Virus record (IMG/VR): IMGVR_UViG_3300006923_000049
Span: 1 to 42,171 of that record
From: a virus
DNA: 42,171 bases
Strand: one strand, 5' to 3'
This document shows positions 1 to 10,398 of this stretch, in pieces. Both the position numbers and the translations under genes were made by a program. Within the stretch, counting starts at the first letter, position 1; each line of letters begins with the position of its first letter. A model generated the notes under the pieces. That model ran no database searches and was not told the origin of the DNA. It saw only the letters and a list, made by a program, of their open reading frames with translations.

Positions 1-3000
1 ACATTGGCTCTAAAAGCCGGCTTTATTGCTTGCCCGTGATTTATCAGAGTAATTGAACTACCACTTGTTGAATATTCTAGCCCGCCCAGCTCTTCTGTCT
101 GTCCATTGCAATCTGTCCTGAAGACCGAGTAAGCTCCGTTCTTAATATCGGCTGCTAATGACTCTGAGATTCCAGCCGTAGGAGCTAGAGAGAAGGTTAT
201 ATCTGAAGCAGAAGTATTGAATACAATAGGATCAAGAGTTATCGAATCAAGAATCGTAACTCCCGAGCCAACCACTGGCCCTATTATGAATCCTCCTCCG
301 ATATATGCCTCTGCTATATCAGAATCCTTGAAGATTAAAGAGCGGCCAAGTAATTCGGCTCCCGGGGCTAAACTTTCCGAGGAGAACGTGGAGGATCCGG
401 CCAAAATGGTTCCATCCGTATGATCTTCGTAATATACGATCTTCTCTTCGACAAACCCTTGGAGGACTTCTTTGCCAACGTCTGAAAACTTATCATTAAC
501 ACGGGCTTTTGCGCTTCCTCCGAAGCGGAACAAATTAGGAGCCTCTAGCCCATCAACAAATAAGTGCATTTCGTCTTTTTCGTAAACAGTGTTTAGCCTC
601 CAGCTTGCTCCAATGTGATGGAGCTCGTTGGCCTTAAAATGCTTGATATTTGTAGCTATATTATAGGCGTTTGAGCCATTCTCTGTGGAGCTGCCAAATA
701 TTCTAAAGTTTAGAAATCCCTTTCCGTCTTTAAATATAGATATTCGATTTTTAGACTCACCTTCTCCTGTGTCAAGCAAATACCGCAATTTATCTGATGT
801 AAAAGTTATTTCGTCAACGTCATATACTACCTCAGAGACATATCCGTCATATCCATCGTCATATCCATCGGAATATCCGTCAGAATAGCCATCAACTGTC
901 GAATCCGTAGTGACGAAAGAAAACTCTATTTTTGAATCAGTCGATATGAAGACATCATCACTCTCAAGGAGGCCTAGGCCCTCTTCTCTTCTACCTTCAT
1001 ACTCTATTAGTGATATATCAACAATACTTCCAGTGAAGGCCTGATGAAAAGCCGTAGAATCTATAATTGAACCATCGAATAAGTGGCTTGCTATAAATGG
1101 TTCGCTTAATAGATCGCAAGAATCAACAGATGCATCCTCAAAGTCTCCTGCAGAGATAACGCTCAAAACTTCAGAGTCAGTTTCTACGGAAATTATATCA
1201 TTTTCATTTTTAATAATCAGTTCTTTATACTCTCCATCGCTCCAGTCAAAAAATGATATGTCCAATATATCGCCAGAATGCCCGTCCATCGTTAATAGGA
1301 CCGGCTGAGAGGCGTCGGAGATACCTAGTAATAATTTTATGTTTATCTTTCCATCAAAAATATGCAGCGGCGAAATTCCTGTTAAGTTTCCAGAAACTGC
1401 GCCCACAAATCTGGCCAAAGCAGATCCCTCTATATTGAAGTCCGACTCCAAAACTCTGAAATTAATTGTTGAAGTCCAATCCCCATCCGAACAGGGTATT
1501 CTTCCGAATAGGGTATTCCTATTCACTAGATCTCCGCTCTCTGGATCGACAACAGAAGTTGACGGTCCAATACGATAAACCCCTCCATCTGCAGAGGTGT
1601 TAAAGCTACCAGATTTTGTCCAAAATCCAACATCGTTTTCTGAGCCACCCAGCAGAAGGTTTATAATGGAAGAATCAGTTTCGTTAATCTTTCTCCAGCC
1701 CGCATTCTCCAGAAGATCCTCTCCGCAGTACCTGTAGTGAGCAGAGCAGACTAGGCCCATAGCACAAGAATCATCATCTTCTTTTCGATAGGATCTAGTG
1801 ACAGAGGAAAACTCTCCGTCAGTTAGAATTCTTCCGTCAAAAGTGTGCTCTACTGTGATATCTGATGACTCTAGCTCATAATCAGAGCCGCTTATTGCTA
1901 CCGATGTTGGCAGAGATATAGTTTCTGCAGCACGAGTTCTGAATACCCATTGCCCAGCGTCATCCGAAAGGCTACTCTCACAAAGATTATCAAACCCTAT
2001 AAATACTCCCTCTGAAGTTTCGTAATTAAGAGGAACTCCGACAGAGGTGTTTGGCGAATCATTTTTGCTAATTGAAAATGGATTTCGTTTTGGATTTCTT
2101 CCGAACTTTCCAATGTATATATCGCTTAGGCTAAATCTGTTGGTAATTTTATAATCAAGCTTATTAATATTTATTATCGCCCTACAGCTTTTGTCCAAAG
2201 TTCCTACTGATATCTTATCCTTTAGTCTATCGCTGCTTTCTGCGGGCAAATCAGCTAGATCATCAAGGCTAAATCTTGAAAAAATATAATTTTCATCCGA
2301 AGTATTGATCAGATCTGTATAGAAAAGGCTGACCGTCTTTTTCTCCGAGAATGTCTTAGAGAGAAGATCTATTGTAACTAGATTTTTCCTAGGATCTCTA
2401 AGAATGGAGATATCCAGGCATTCTGTACTCCAATCTGCAACAAAAGCCTTTTCCTCATATCCCAAAACCTTTTCGGAGTCGGTATCAGACTCCGTTAATA
2501 CAGATACAATCTGATAGCTTAAGAATAACTCTCCGAGAGGATTGAAGTCATTCAAAAATTCCGAACCTTTAGCCGTAATTTCTTCATGGTTTTGAGGGAT
2601 CTTGTTAAGCAAAAAGCCTGTAATTTTATCGGGGAATGCCCCAGAGGCTTCCTCTCCATCTTCATCAATAAACCCGTATACCTCATATATTGCTCCGCGA
2701 GAATCTGTTACCTTAAAAGCGGATGGCCCATCGGTTAGAACAGCATTGAGGCTTCGAATGTGAGATATATCGACAGCTGAATCGAATTCAGCCTTGACAG
2801 TCTGAACTTCCCTGTCTCTAAATCCAGAAAGAATAGAAACGGTATCTGTTACGGTACACTTGCAGCTAGTAGTCGGATGAAGTCTATCATACTTGGGAAA
2901 GTCATTTGTCGAAAGATCATCATCATCTATCTCCACGTAAAACACGCTTCCATCAGATGCATTAGTTACGGGCCGCAGCGCAAGCTGTAAGAACAAAAGC

Positions 3001-6000
3001 TTATTATCATCTCCTATTGAAATAAAGCCGGGACTCCCATAGCCTATCGAAGACTGAGAAGGAGTAGACGCCGACAAATAGCCTGGAACATTGTGCGTAG
3101 ACTCGTATAGCCCCAGGACGCCATTCTTTAAAGCAGGAGGTGAGTCGGAGGTTCCAGAGATTTTTTCTGGAATACTGAAGTTGTCAATCTTAATTGAAAT
3201 ACCAAGTTCTAGCTTGGTGGCTCGGGTCAGAGAAGGCTCCCTCTTAGCTAGAGCACTTACTCCAATCTGAAGAACTTCTTCTTCATCTATAAGTACAGTC
3301 CTTCCATTGTGAAGTGTGATGCTTGGAATAGAACTATCTACTCCTCCAATCCTATTGTCGCTGGGAAATAGGCTAAATTTGTTATCATAATTAAAAACAT
3401 CTGTTCCAAGAACATATTTATATGACTGAAGACCTATATTGTCTATTTCAATTGTAATCTCTGCATCATTATCAATTCCAGACCAATGTGGAGTTACCCA
3501 AGCGGAAAATGTGCCTTCATCAAGATTGATATTTGAAACAGAGGGAACGGAAACGATCGTTCCATCTTTTACATCCAAGCCTTCTTTGAATTTTGAATTT
3601 GAAAAACTAATAGGGCCAGAAACCTCTATTTCTTCTGGCTGAAGAAGGTCTCTTCCTAAGATCCAGCTGCCAAATGCGGACTCCGTTATATCCGGCTCTA
3701 TATCTGTAAAGGATTTTACCAAAGTGCCAAAGGAAGATTTTTTAGGCCCGTTAGTAAAGGCCTGCATTGCACCTTGAAGCGCATTACGATACAGCTCCCT
3801 ATCAATATTCAGTCCAAAGTTTTGGAAAAATGGAATTTTAGTTAAGATTCCGAAATTCTTCTTCAGAGCAGCCCTCAGCGCCCCATACTTATAAGAAACG
3901 TAATACTCTTCTCCTTCGCCTATGGCGCTTCCAATAGACCAATCAATTTGATTGTCTCCATACTCATAAGAGACAAAAACATTATCATAAGAATAGGTGT
4001 AATCAAAGTGGATCCTGCCATATCTATAATCTACAGCCACCTTTGTGCCAACAGATGGAACTCCATCTGTTATATAGCTGACCTCAACTAAGTCTAGAGA
4101 GGATATGGCAGCACTATCTGGGATTATAATGACAGCTCCAGTTGAGCTAAGAGTAACTACTCCATCAGTAATGGCTTCGCCCGTAGAGTTGTTCTTTATC
4201 TCGAAAATTGACTCAAGATCAGAGTCAGAAATTCTAATCGTGAAGCTTCCATCTTTCTTGACGACTCGTGTTTTAGATACCTTTTTTAAATCTATAACAT
4301 TCTCTTCAAAAGTTACGTAGGAAGAATCATAAAGATTTGTTCCGCCATCTGAAAATGGAAGGATCGCCTCTGATGCAGCAGAATCTGGGATCCGCTTTGA
4401 AAGCTCTGCAAAGTTTAGGCCAGAGCCATAAAGATATTTTTCGTCAAGAATGGTATTTATCGAGGAGATCTTATGCTCAACGATAATTGTGTAATCCGCA
4501 AGAATTTTGTTCGTTTCCTCTATATTTCCGCTGAGGTCTGCGGCAGATGCTCCAGTATTTCTCAAAAGACTTGTTTCTAAATCATTAATCTTTATAGCAT
4601 TATTTGTATTAAGTATAGAGTTATAATTAATTGCAGAATCAAAAACAGAATTAGATGGAAGAATCTGCTTTGATGCTCTAGAGACGGCTATAATGTTTGG
4701 ATTTCTAGAAATAGATGATCCATGCCTATAGCTGACAAATCCCGCCTCATACTCTTGCTCTTTACTTACTGCCAAGTAAACTTTTCCATGGTCATAATCA
4801 ATACAATAGTCTCCAGGCTTTCTTAAGCGTGAAACGTTTTCTACGGTTACGTCTGCCTTCTCCGATACGAACACACTCTGTAAAGATCCTTTTTCGGGAA
4901 AACTAAGAGAAGGAGATAAGGGCGAGGGCCTAAAGTATTTTTCATTGACGAATACCGAATCATCAGAGAAAATAGCAGAAGTATTAGAAAATGATCCAAC
5001 TGAATCTTGTGTTTTGCTAATAACCTGAGCTTTTTCTAAGCTAAAGACGTAGCCCAATGGTCCCAGCGTCACAGACTCTCCAAGCGATGGAGCCTGTGCC
5101 GTTAGCGATATTCCAAATGAATGAATCAATCCGTTTGAATCAGGCTCTCCAAAAAACCTTATCTGAATATCCTCGGGATCACCTCCGCCGGTTAAGCCCG
5201 TACTTCTGATCAGATAATCCTGAGAATTTAAGTTGATTAACTCAGAAGGAATTCCTGGTGAAAAACGAATATTAGAGTTAGATAGAGCTGTTCTAATCTC
5301 TATAGTGAAAGCCGGACATACGAACTCTCCTACCGCCGCAAGCTCCTCTAGTTCAATCAGATCAAAATTAGCACTTTCCAACCCAGATGTCTTAAACTCA
5401 GGAGATTTTCTTCCTGAGAAAAAGATTTCGTCATCTGTATAATATAGAGGCGAGTATACCTCTCCAGTAGTTTGGTTAAAAATCCTAAAAACGTCCGTAA
5501 CAGGAGTATTTTTAGGACTTATAGAGAAGGACGTGGAGAAATTATTTTCAACTGGCTCATTGAGGATCTCTGTGTGACATGGAGCCGCATAGTCAACTCC
5601 ATCTAGGAAGATTTTCTCATAAGTAAATTCGACAGTAACTTGGGAGCCCTTAAGACTCCTTGTCTTAGAGGCTACAATTTCATTATTGTTGACGTAATAA
5701 TCTAGGTTTTCTACAAAAGAATTTCTGTAAGTATAGGAGGCGATAATTGCACGATTGCCAGTTCCTTCTCCTATTCTCTCTGACCCAACGACAATTACCT
5801 CTCCTGTATTATAATTGACGGTGTACTCTCCTAACTTAGAAGGTAGTTTTGACGCGTTATAAACAAGTTCTCTTCTAAATTCTGCAGGAATTCCGGGAGA
5901 AGCCTGCCCGTATGAAAAGGATATGCCTCCTCTTTCTGGAATAAGATTATTCGAATCTACTATGGGGGCCTTGTTGAGAAAGAATCGGCTGCTATTTGCT

Positions 6001-7064
6001 GGAAGCGATTCTTGAGGAATGGCCTTCAAGTTGAAAATCTCCAAAGAACCTTCGTTAAGCCTGATTCCCGCATCTCGATACAAGTAGGATGCAATAATCT
6101 TATCTCCAACTTTTGGCTTATCTATATTTCCAAATTCGGACAACAAGACCTGATTAGACAAGAGAGAACTATTGCTGAAGGCAAGCTCTTCGTCATACCT
6201 GTTGTCTAGAATTGAATATTTGTAAGTCGATAGACTATATTCTGTCCCAAGATTTCCATCGCAATCTTCGACTTCCCCGGACTTAACAAGAATAAGCTTA
6301 GTTAGCTTGATTACATTCTTCTTTGAAAGATTGACCAGAAAGCCATCGAATGAGGCCCCCTCTGTCCCCAGGGTAATTTCCTCGGCAGTTACTGCCATCT
6401 CCTGAGTAGAGACTGGATAGCTAGGAAAAGAAGAGTGTCTAGAAATACTGGATTCTGCGCTATAATCAAGGCTCCTAAAAATAGACAGCCCCCCTGTAGG
6501 CTCAGAGGATACTCTGTCAATGATAAATGCGTTTTCATTAGACAGTCTGTCTGTTGCTCCAGAGCTTCGAACTCTTCTTTCATCTACAACTGTCTCTGAT
6601 ATGTAATTATCGCTTAAAAGCTCTCCTATATGCTTTTGCGCTCGAAACAGCTCTTCTGCCTGATTATCGATGAGGCTTGTTAGATTTGAATTTTCTAATT
6701 TATAGAGAGATGGTATATTTTGAACAAGCCTATCTCTAACAGGATTATAATTTTTTAGTCCTAGAAAATACAGATCTCGACTAGAATCGTCATTTATTAG
6801 AGCAACACCGTCCAAGGAAGTAAAGTCTGCCCCCGTGGCATCCTTCAGGCTTAGAATGTAATAATTGCCCGCAACCTGCGGCTTCGTGGTTATTACAACC
6901 TGTTTTTCTGATACCGCTACTTTCGTAACCTCTAAATCGCTTACATTTCCGCTTACAGAAGTTATCTTAAAGTTTTCAGCACTTAAGCTTTCAGATAAAT
7001 TCTTATTAAATGTTACCTTTAGCTCTGTACTGGACGGTATTGAAAATAATGTTGGTCGAAGCAT
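1..7064 (-). CDS. Giant gpI-position baseplate/tail surface protein with LamG-like domains (3' end beyond window)
   Basis: An open frame of at least 2354 codons begins at ATG 7064 and leaves the window at the left edge with no stop. The start lies 8 bases past the gpJ-like stop and has an AGGT upstream. Residues 1-100 look like a bacterial Ig-like domain. Residues about 103-158, including RDRLVQNIPSLYK, are helical and resemble the start of tail protein I, which commonly follows gpJ. Beyond this are beta-rich modules: a repeated DYxxGxV...SYxYG motif near 410-446, 750-783 and 1005-1038, a LamG/concanavalin-like strand set near 1168-1215 (GTFSAWVTPHW), and another near 2138-2180 (HHIGASWRLN...HLFVDGLEAP). 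Families of that fold often bind glycans. I infer a wedge-attached, surface-exposed adhesin or fibre fused to a gpI-like anchor. The fold assignments come from motif appearance only. Confidence 0.6.
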   Translation of the reverse strand, partial: MLRPTLFSIPSSTELKVTFNKNLSESLSAENFKITSVSGNVSDLEVTKVAVSEKQVVITTKPQVAGNYYILSLKDATGADFTSLDGVALINDDSSRDLYFLGLKNYNPVRDRLVQNIPSLYKLENSNLTSLIDNQAEELFRAQKHIGELLSDNYISETVVDERRVRSSGATDRLSNENAFIIDRVSSEPTGGLSIFRSLDYSAESSISRHSSFPSYPVSTQEMAVTAEEITLGTEGASFDGFLVNLSKKNVIKLTKLILVKSGEVEDCDGNLGTEYSLSTYKYSILDNRYDEELAFSNSSLLSNQVLLSEFGNIDKPKVGDKIIASYLYRDAGIRLNEGSLEIFNLKAIPQESLPANSSRFFLNKAPIVDSNNLIPERGGISFSYGQASPGIPAEFRRELVYNASKLPSKLGEYTVNYNTGEVIVVGSERIGEGTGNRAIIASYTYRNSFVENLDYYVNNNEIVASKTRSLKGSQVTVEFTYEKIFLDGVDYAAPCHTEILNEPVENNFSTSFSISPKNTPVTDVFRIFNQTTGEVYSPLYYTDDEIFFSGRKSPEFKTSGLESANFDLIELEELAAVGEFVCPAFTIEIRTALSNSNIRFSPGIPSELINLNSQDYLIRSTGLTGGGDPEDIQIRFFGEPDSNGLIHSFGISLTAQAPSLGESVTLGPLGYVFSLEKAQVISKTQDSVGSFSNTSAIFSDDSVFVNEKYFRPSPLSPSLSFPEKGSLQSVFVSEKADVTVENVSRLRKPGDYCIDYDHGKVYLAVSKEQEYEAGFVSYRHGSSISRNPNIIAVSRASKQILPSNSVFDSAINYNSILNTNNAIKINDLETSLLRNTGASAADLSGNIEETNKILADYTIIVEHKISSINTILDEKYLYGSGLNFAELSKRIPDSAASEAILPFSDGGTNLYDSSYVTFEENVIDLKKVSKTRVVKKDGSFTIRISDSDLESIFEIKNNSTGEAITDGVVTLSSTGAVIIIPDSAAISSLDLVEVSYITDGVPSVGTKVAVDYRYGRIHFDYTYSYDNVFVSYEYGDNQIDWSIGSAIGEGEEYYVSYKYGALRAALKKNFGILTKIPFFQNFGLNIDRELYRNALQGAMQAFTNGPKKSSFGTLVKSFTDIEPDITESAFGSWILGRDLLQPEEIEVSGPISFSNSKFKEGLDVKDGTIVSVPSVSNINLDEGTFSAWVTPHWSGIDNDAEITIEIDNIGLQSYKYVLGTDVFNYDNKFSLFPSDNRIGGVDSSIPSITLHNGRTVLIDEEEVLQIGVSALAKREPSLTRATKLELGISIKIDNFSIPEKISGTSDSPPALKNGVLGLYESTHNVPGYLSASTPSQSSIGYGSPGFISIGDDNKLLFLQLALRPVTNASDGSVFYVEIDDDDLSTNDFPKYDRLHPTTSCKCTVTDTVSILSGFRDREVQTVKAEFDSAVDISHIRSLNAVLTDGPSAFKVTDSRGAIYEVYGFIDEDGEEASGAFPDKITGFLLNKIPQNHEEITAKGSEFLNDFNPLGELFLSYQIVSVLTESDTDSEKVLGYEEKAFVADWSTECLDISILRDPRKNLVTIDLLSKTFSEKKTVSLFYTDLINTSDENYIFSRFSLDDLADLPAESSDRLKDKISVGTLDKSCRAIININKLDYKITNRFSLSDIYIGKFGRNPKRNPFSISKNDSPNTSVGVPLNYETSEGVFIGFDNLCESSLSDDAGQWVFRTRAAETISLPTSVAISGSDYELESSDITVEHTFDGRILTDGEFSSVTRSYRKEDDDSCAMGLVCSAHYRYCGEDLLENAGWRKINETDSSIINLLLGGSENDVGFWTKSGSFNTSADGGVYRIGPSTSVVDPESGDLVNRNTLFGRIPCSDGDWTSTINFRVLESDFNIEGSALARFVGAVSGNLTGISPLHIFDGKINIKLLLGISDASQPVLLTMDGHSGDILDISFFDWSDGEYKELIIKNENDIISVETDSEVLSVISAGDFEDASVDSCDLLSEPFIASHLFDGSIIDSTAFHQAFTGSIVDISLIEYEGRREEGLGLLESDDVFISTDSKIEFSFVTTDSTVDGYSDGYSDGYDDGYDGYVSEVVYDVDEITFTSDKLRYLLDTGEGESKNRISIFKDGKGFLNFRIFGSSTENGSNAYNIATNIKHFKANELHHIGASWRLNTVYEKDEMHLFVDGLEAPNLFRFGGSAKARVNDKFSDVGKEVLQGFVEEKIVYYEDHTDGTILAGSSTFSSESLAPGAELLGRSLIFKDSDIAEAYIGGGFIIGPVVGSGVTILDSITLDPIVFNTSASDITFSLAPTAGISESLAADIKNGAYSVFRTDCNGQTEELGGLEYSTSGSSITLINHGQAIKPAFRAN
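840..896 (-). repeat. DGY tandem repeat inside the giant gpI-position protein
   Basis: In the coding strand of the giant protein (residues about 2057-2075) the peptide reads as five successive DGY units separated by S or D, for example DGYSDGYSDGYDDGYDGY. The DNA shows a matching short-period repeat of ATATCC-type units on the plus strand. The stretch is acidic and aromatic and lies just before the C-terminal LamG-like domain, so it is probably a flexible or metal-binding linker. Copy number could vary by slippage. Confidence 0.7.
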
Positions 7065-7072
7065 GCCTTTAC

Positions 7073-10000
7073 CTAGTTGATTCTAAACTTATTCCTCGAA
7101 ACAGCTTCAAATAATATTTCGCCAGGAGAAACAAACTGATTATCGAGAGCTCTAATGAACGGGATTCTTCCTGTTTTGCCATTCTCGTTAAAGATAGAAA
7201 TATTAACAGAGTCAACTCCATCTACTGCAGCTGCCGTTGCAATTATATCGGAATAGTCAACAGTTCCTCCCAATACAGAGGTATTCAGAGCATTCGATAT
7301 AGCATTTATTACAGTTTCAACGATTTTATTAGAATTATTCAAAGCATTATCATTTATAAGCAATGTGCCCTGAACGTCTACGGGTATGTCCTCAGCTTCT
7401 TTTATCAAAATGTCCGCAGTTACAGGCCTTACTCTTTCCGCTTCTATGGTAGAGTCAATAATGAGCTTATTTACATTATACGATATACTGATTCGTTCTC
7501 CTTCTTTTGGCGCAAAAAAGTTATAATCAACGCTATAGGTATCCCCAATATCTGGTTGATTGTCTGCGCTTAACTCAATAGAGCCAACCAGATTGCCTGT
7601 GCTAGATCTAAATCCAGATGATACAGATACCCTCTCTATATGGCCAAATCTATTTTTAGTAGTCTTCTTGGAAGACCCTGAGAAGAATATCTCTTCAGCA
7701 CCATTAGAATCATAAACTAGCAGCTCAACTCTGATTATATCTCCAGCAGATAGGGAGATTGAGTTATTATCTGGAGTAGAAGGAATGACGAACGTATAAT
7801 TACTCAGAGAAGAATCCTCAGCGGCTGTCCCAACGGAATAGGTCACGTCCTCTAGCGAGGAGCCAAGGATATCGAAAGAAGCTTCTACTTCTCCATCTTC
7901 ATCCAAAAGGCTTACTGCATCTACTCTGGCGATTCCAATATTCGTAGGCAAAGATGTTAGTCCCAGAACTGATTTTAAATCAGCTTCCAAATTAAAAATT
8001 TGACCGCTTACTGAGTTGCCTACTTTTACATCTAAAGTATAGCGATTAATAGTTATTCCTGTTAGCTTTATTTTTCCGGAGCTAGTTATTCCAGAAACCT
8101 CGACGGCGACTGGCGTTGGAGAAAATTTAATAATTGGCGTTAAGCTAGAATCAGCTTTATAGTCATAGAATATTGGCTGATTTGAACTGCTTGAGCCAGT
8201 ACCGCTTGATGAGGTCAGCCTATTTGATAAAGCCGCTTCTGTTATAGGAAGGTTGGATAGATTTATCTTGGGATATACGGTTCTAGTACTTAATACATAA
8301 TCGACATAAATATCTTCCTCTGAGAAGAAAGCATCTTCGACTAGAGAGAACAGACCATTTTCTGTCAAAATACCTTCTGATGGAAGAATAATGACATTAT
8401 TATATATAGAGCCGTCTGAGTCTTTTATATCAAATAATTCTTTCTTATTATAAATAACTGTAACGGTATCGCCTATCTCTGCAGAAGTATCTGACGGGAA
8501 GTAGATAACCCTAGATCTAAAGGATCCATCTCCTTCTTCCGTGTTATAAACCTCCAGAAGATCACTGTCTCTTTTTATTGATAAAATTCCCTCGCTAACC
8601 GCTTCGCTTGCAGCAGAAAGAGTTACTCCAATTGCTCCAGATGCGTCAACAGTTGCTACGATAGCAGTTGCTTCAGTTCTCGAATATACAGAGATAGCCC
8701 TGCTTATATCGTAATCTAGAGTTACTTGAAAGTTTAGGCCATCATCTGTCTTCTCAATGATTGACTTTTCCCCAGAAACTCCACCGCTTTGAGCCCAATC
8801 AATTACATCTACTGCGAATGGAGTCTTAAACTGAAACTGGTTTCCTCCGGAGAAGTCGATGTGTTTATCGAAAAACTTTCTCCAAGTATAATTTACACTT
8901 AAAATATCTGCAGAAGTCGGAAGTGATCGTCCGGAAATCTTTATTATTCCGTCTCTGTTTAGGCCGTCTTCACCTAGATTTTGGTTTACAACGGAATATA
9001 CTTCTCCTGTAGTCTTATTTTGGACCCTAGAGACTCTGACGATAGGTGTTTGGCGCAATTTAATAAATTCTGATCCGGCAGTACTTACGTCTGAATTTTC
9101 AGATGTTTCGTTAGAGTCTACATATACTCCGCTAAGACTTTCGAGATCTGAAAACTCCAATGAGTCTAATCCATAAGACTCTCCTTTCGCTACAGGCTCT
9201 GCTTCTACTTCTTTTTTATTTGAAATAAAGTGAATCTTATCAAAGCCAAACGGGCTTCCTCCCGTTTCTGGATTAAGATCTTTTTGAAGCTCAAAGTTTC
9301 CGCGCTTAACTCCATTTTGATCCAAAAATGCTTCGGTCAAAGCTCCAGAGGAACTTCCAACTACAGAGACCATGGAATCTACGGGTTGCGCTGGCAAAAG
9401 GCCTTCTTTGAAAGCCTGGACTCGCCTTTCCTCTGAAGTCCTAGTGAGGTCTTGATTTGACTGGCCTAGTATATAGTCGTTTCTTTCATCGAAAATATTC
9501 CCAGAGCCAGATAGGTCTGTGAATACATATGATTCAGAAATAGCCTCTATCTTTCTTCCCAATATATATATGTCTACCTTTCCGCCTGTTCCTGAGCTTA
9601 AAATTCTACTAGTCCCGTCATCAAGCTCTATTGATTCCGTACCGTCTCTAAGCATAAGAGAGTTACCGGGTTCAACGACTAGCGCATCTAGGACGCCAGA
9701 AACTCCTAATACTGAGTTTCTGTACCCAGCAGAAGTTCCCGTGTTTGCTCCGCTGAATATGGCTAAAATTCTGGCACGAAAAGAGTCATCGCTCTCTTGG
9801 TTTGTTCCGCCAGTAGTCGGAGTTAAATTCACGACTGAGGCAGCACCTTGAAGGTTAGAGTTTATTATTTGTAGCGAACCCACGTTACCTGCCGACCCAG
9901 GCCTAATGGCTCTTATTGGAACCTCTATGGCGTAAGCGCTATTAAGCCCTGCAATGTTCAGTGACTTTCTGAGCCTTGAGGCATTCGCTGCCAAGCGATT

Positions 10001-10390
10001 TTTATCCGCCGAAGACATTACATAATTACCTACTGTTCGAAAGCTGATTCCCCCTCTTGAAGTCCCTGTAGTTCCGCTAGGGATGGAGATATCTGAGGTA
10101 AGACTGTTGGTTGCAAAAATAAGAATTCCGCTAGCCAATGTTCCAGAGTTTTTGAAGACTCCGAAGTTAGCTCCTAAGCGCTCCAAATCTCTTCCTATGG
10201 AGGACGCTAGGGATTGTTTCTCTGAGACTAGGTTTAGAGCAGAATATAGCCTTGACAGCTCATCTGCAGGAAGATCTACGAAGAGATCTCTAGAGACAGA
10301 ACCGGGCTTTGTATCTAGGCTCGGCTGAGAGAGCCTTAACCTCTGCAGCATTGTAGATACTATTTCGCTAAATGATCTAAACGTAGCCAT
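7073..10390 (-). CDS. Baseplate J-like wedge protein, oversized
   Basis: 1105 residues, ATG 10390 preceded by AGGGGA. It follows the gp25-like gene by 8 bases, the standard W-J order of contractile tails. The N-terminal third (about residues 1-330) has the J/gp6 family layout: a helical start (FRSFSEIVSTMLQRL), then SIGRDLERLGANFGVFKNSG, a strand-rich core with IPSGTTGTSRGGISFRTVG, and the G-T-N-Q-E-S-D-D-SFRARIL segment that precedes the family's typical helical region. Known J/gp6 proteins are roughly 300-660 residues and form the ring of wedges around the hub, holding the baseplate in its pre-attachment state. The remaining approximately 770 residues are beta-rich, include VDYNFF and VIYNKK strands like those of the next gene, and are probably added peripheral domains. 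The family is well supported; the role of the extension is not. Confidence 0.85.
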   Translation of the reverse strand: MATFRSFSEIVSTMLQRLRLSQPSLDTKPGSVSRDLFVDLPADELSRLYSALNLVSEKQSLASSIGRDLERLGANFGVFKNSGTLASGILIFATNSLTSDISIPSGTTGTSRGGISFRTVGNYVMSSADKNRLAANASRLRKSLNIAGLNSAYAIEVPIRAIRPGSAGNVGSLQIINSNLQGAASVVNLTPTTGGTNQESDDSFRARILAIFSGANTGTSAGYRNSVLGVSGVLDALVVEPGNSLMLRDGTESIELDDGTSRILSSGTGGKVDIYILGRKIEAISESYVFTDLSGSGNIFDERNDYILGQSNQDLTRTSEERRVQAFKEGLLPAQPVDSMVSVVGSSSGALTEAFLDQNGVKRGNFELQKDLNPETGGSPFGFDKIHFISNKKEVEAEPVAKGESYGLDSLEFSDLESLSGVYVDSNETSENSDVSTAGSEFIKLRQTPIVRVSRVQNKTTGEVYSVVNQNLGEDGLNRDGIIKISGRSLPTSADILSVNYTWRKFFDKHIDFSGGNQFQFKTPFAVDVIDWAQSGGVSGEKSIIEKTDDGLNFQVTLDYDISRAISVYSRTEATAIVATVDASGAIGVTLSAASEAVSEGILSIKRDSDLLEVYNTEEGDGSFRSRVIYFPSDTSAEIGDTVTVIYNKKELFDIKDSDGSIYNNVIILPSEGILTENGLFSLVEDAFFSEEDIYVDYVLSTRTVYPKINLSNLPITEAALSNRLTSSSGTGSSSSNQPIFYDYKADSSLTPIIKFSPTPVAVEVSGITSSGKIKLTGITINRYTLDVKVGNSVSGQIFNLEADLKSVLGLTSLPTNIGIARVDAVSLLDEDGEVEASFDILGSSLEDVTYSVGTAAEDSSLSNYTFVIPSTPDNNSISLSAGDIIRVELLVYDSNGAEEIFFSGSSKKTTKNRFGHIERVSVSSGFRSSTGNLVGSIELSADNQPDIGDTYSVDYNFFAPKEGERISISYNVNKLIIDSTIEAERVRPVTADILIKEAEDIPVDVQGTLLINDNALNNSNKIVETVINAISNALNTSVLGGTVDYSDIIATAAAVDGVDSVNISIFNENGKTGRIPFIRALDNQFVSPGEILFEAVSRNKFRIN

Positions 10391-10398
10391 CTTTTCCC

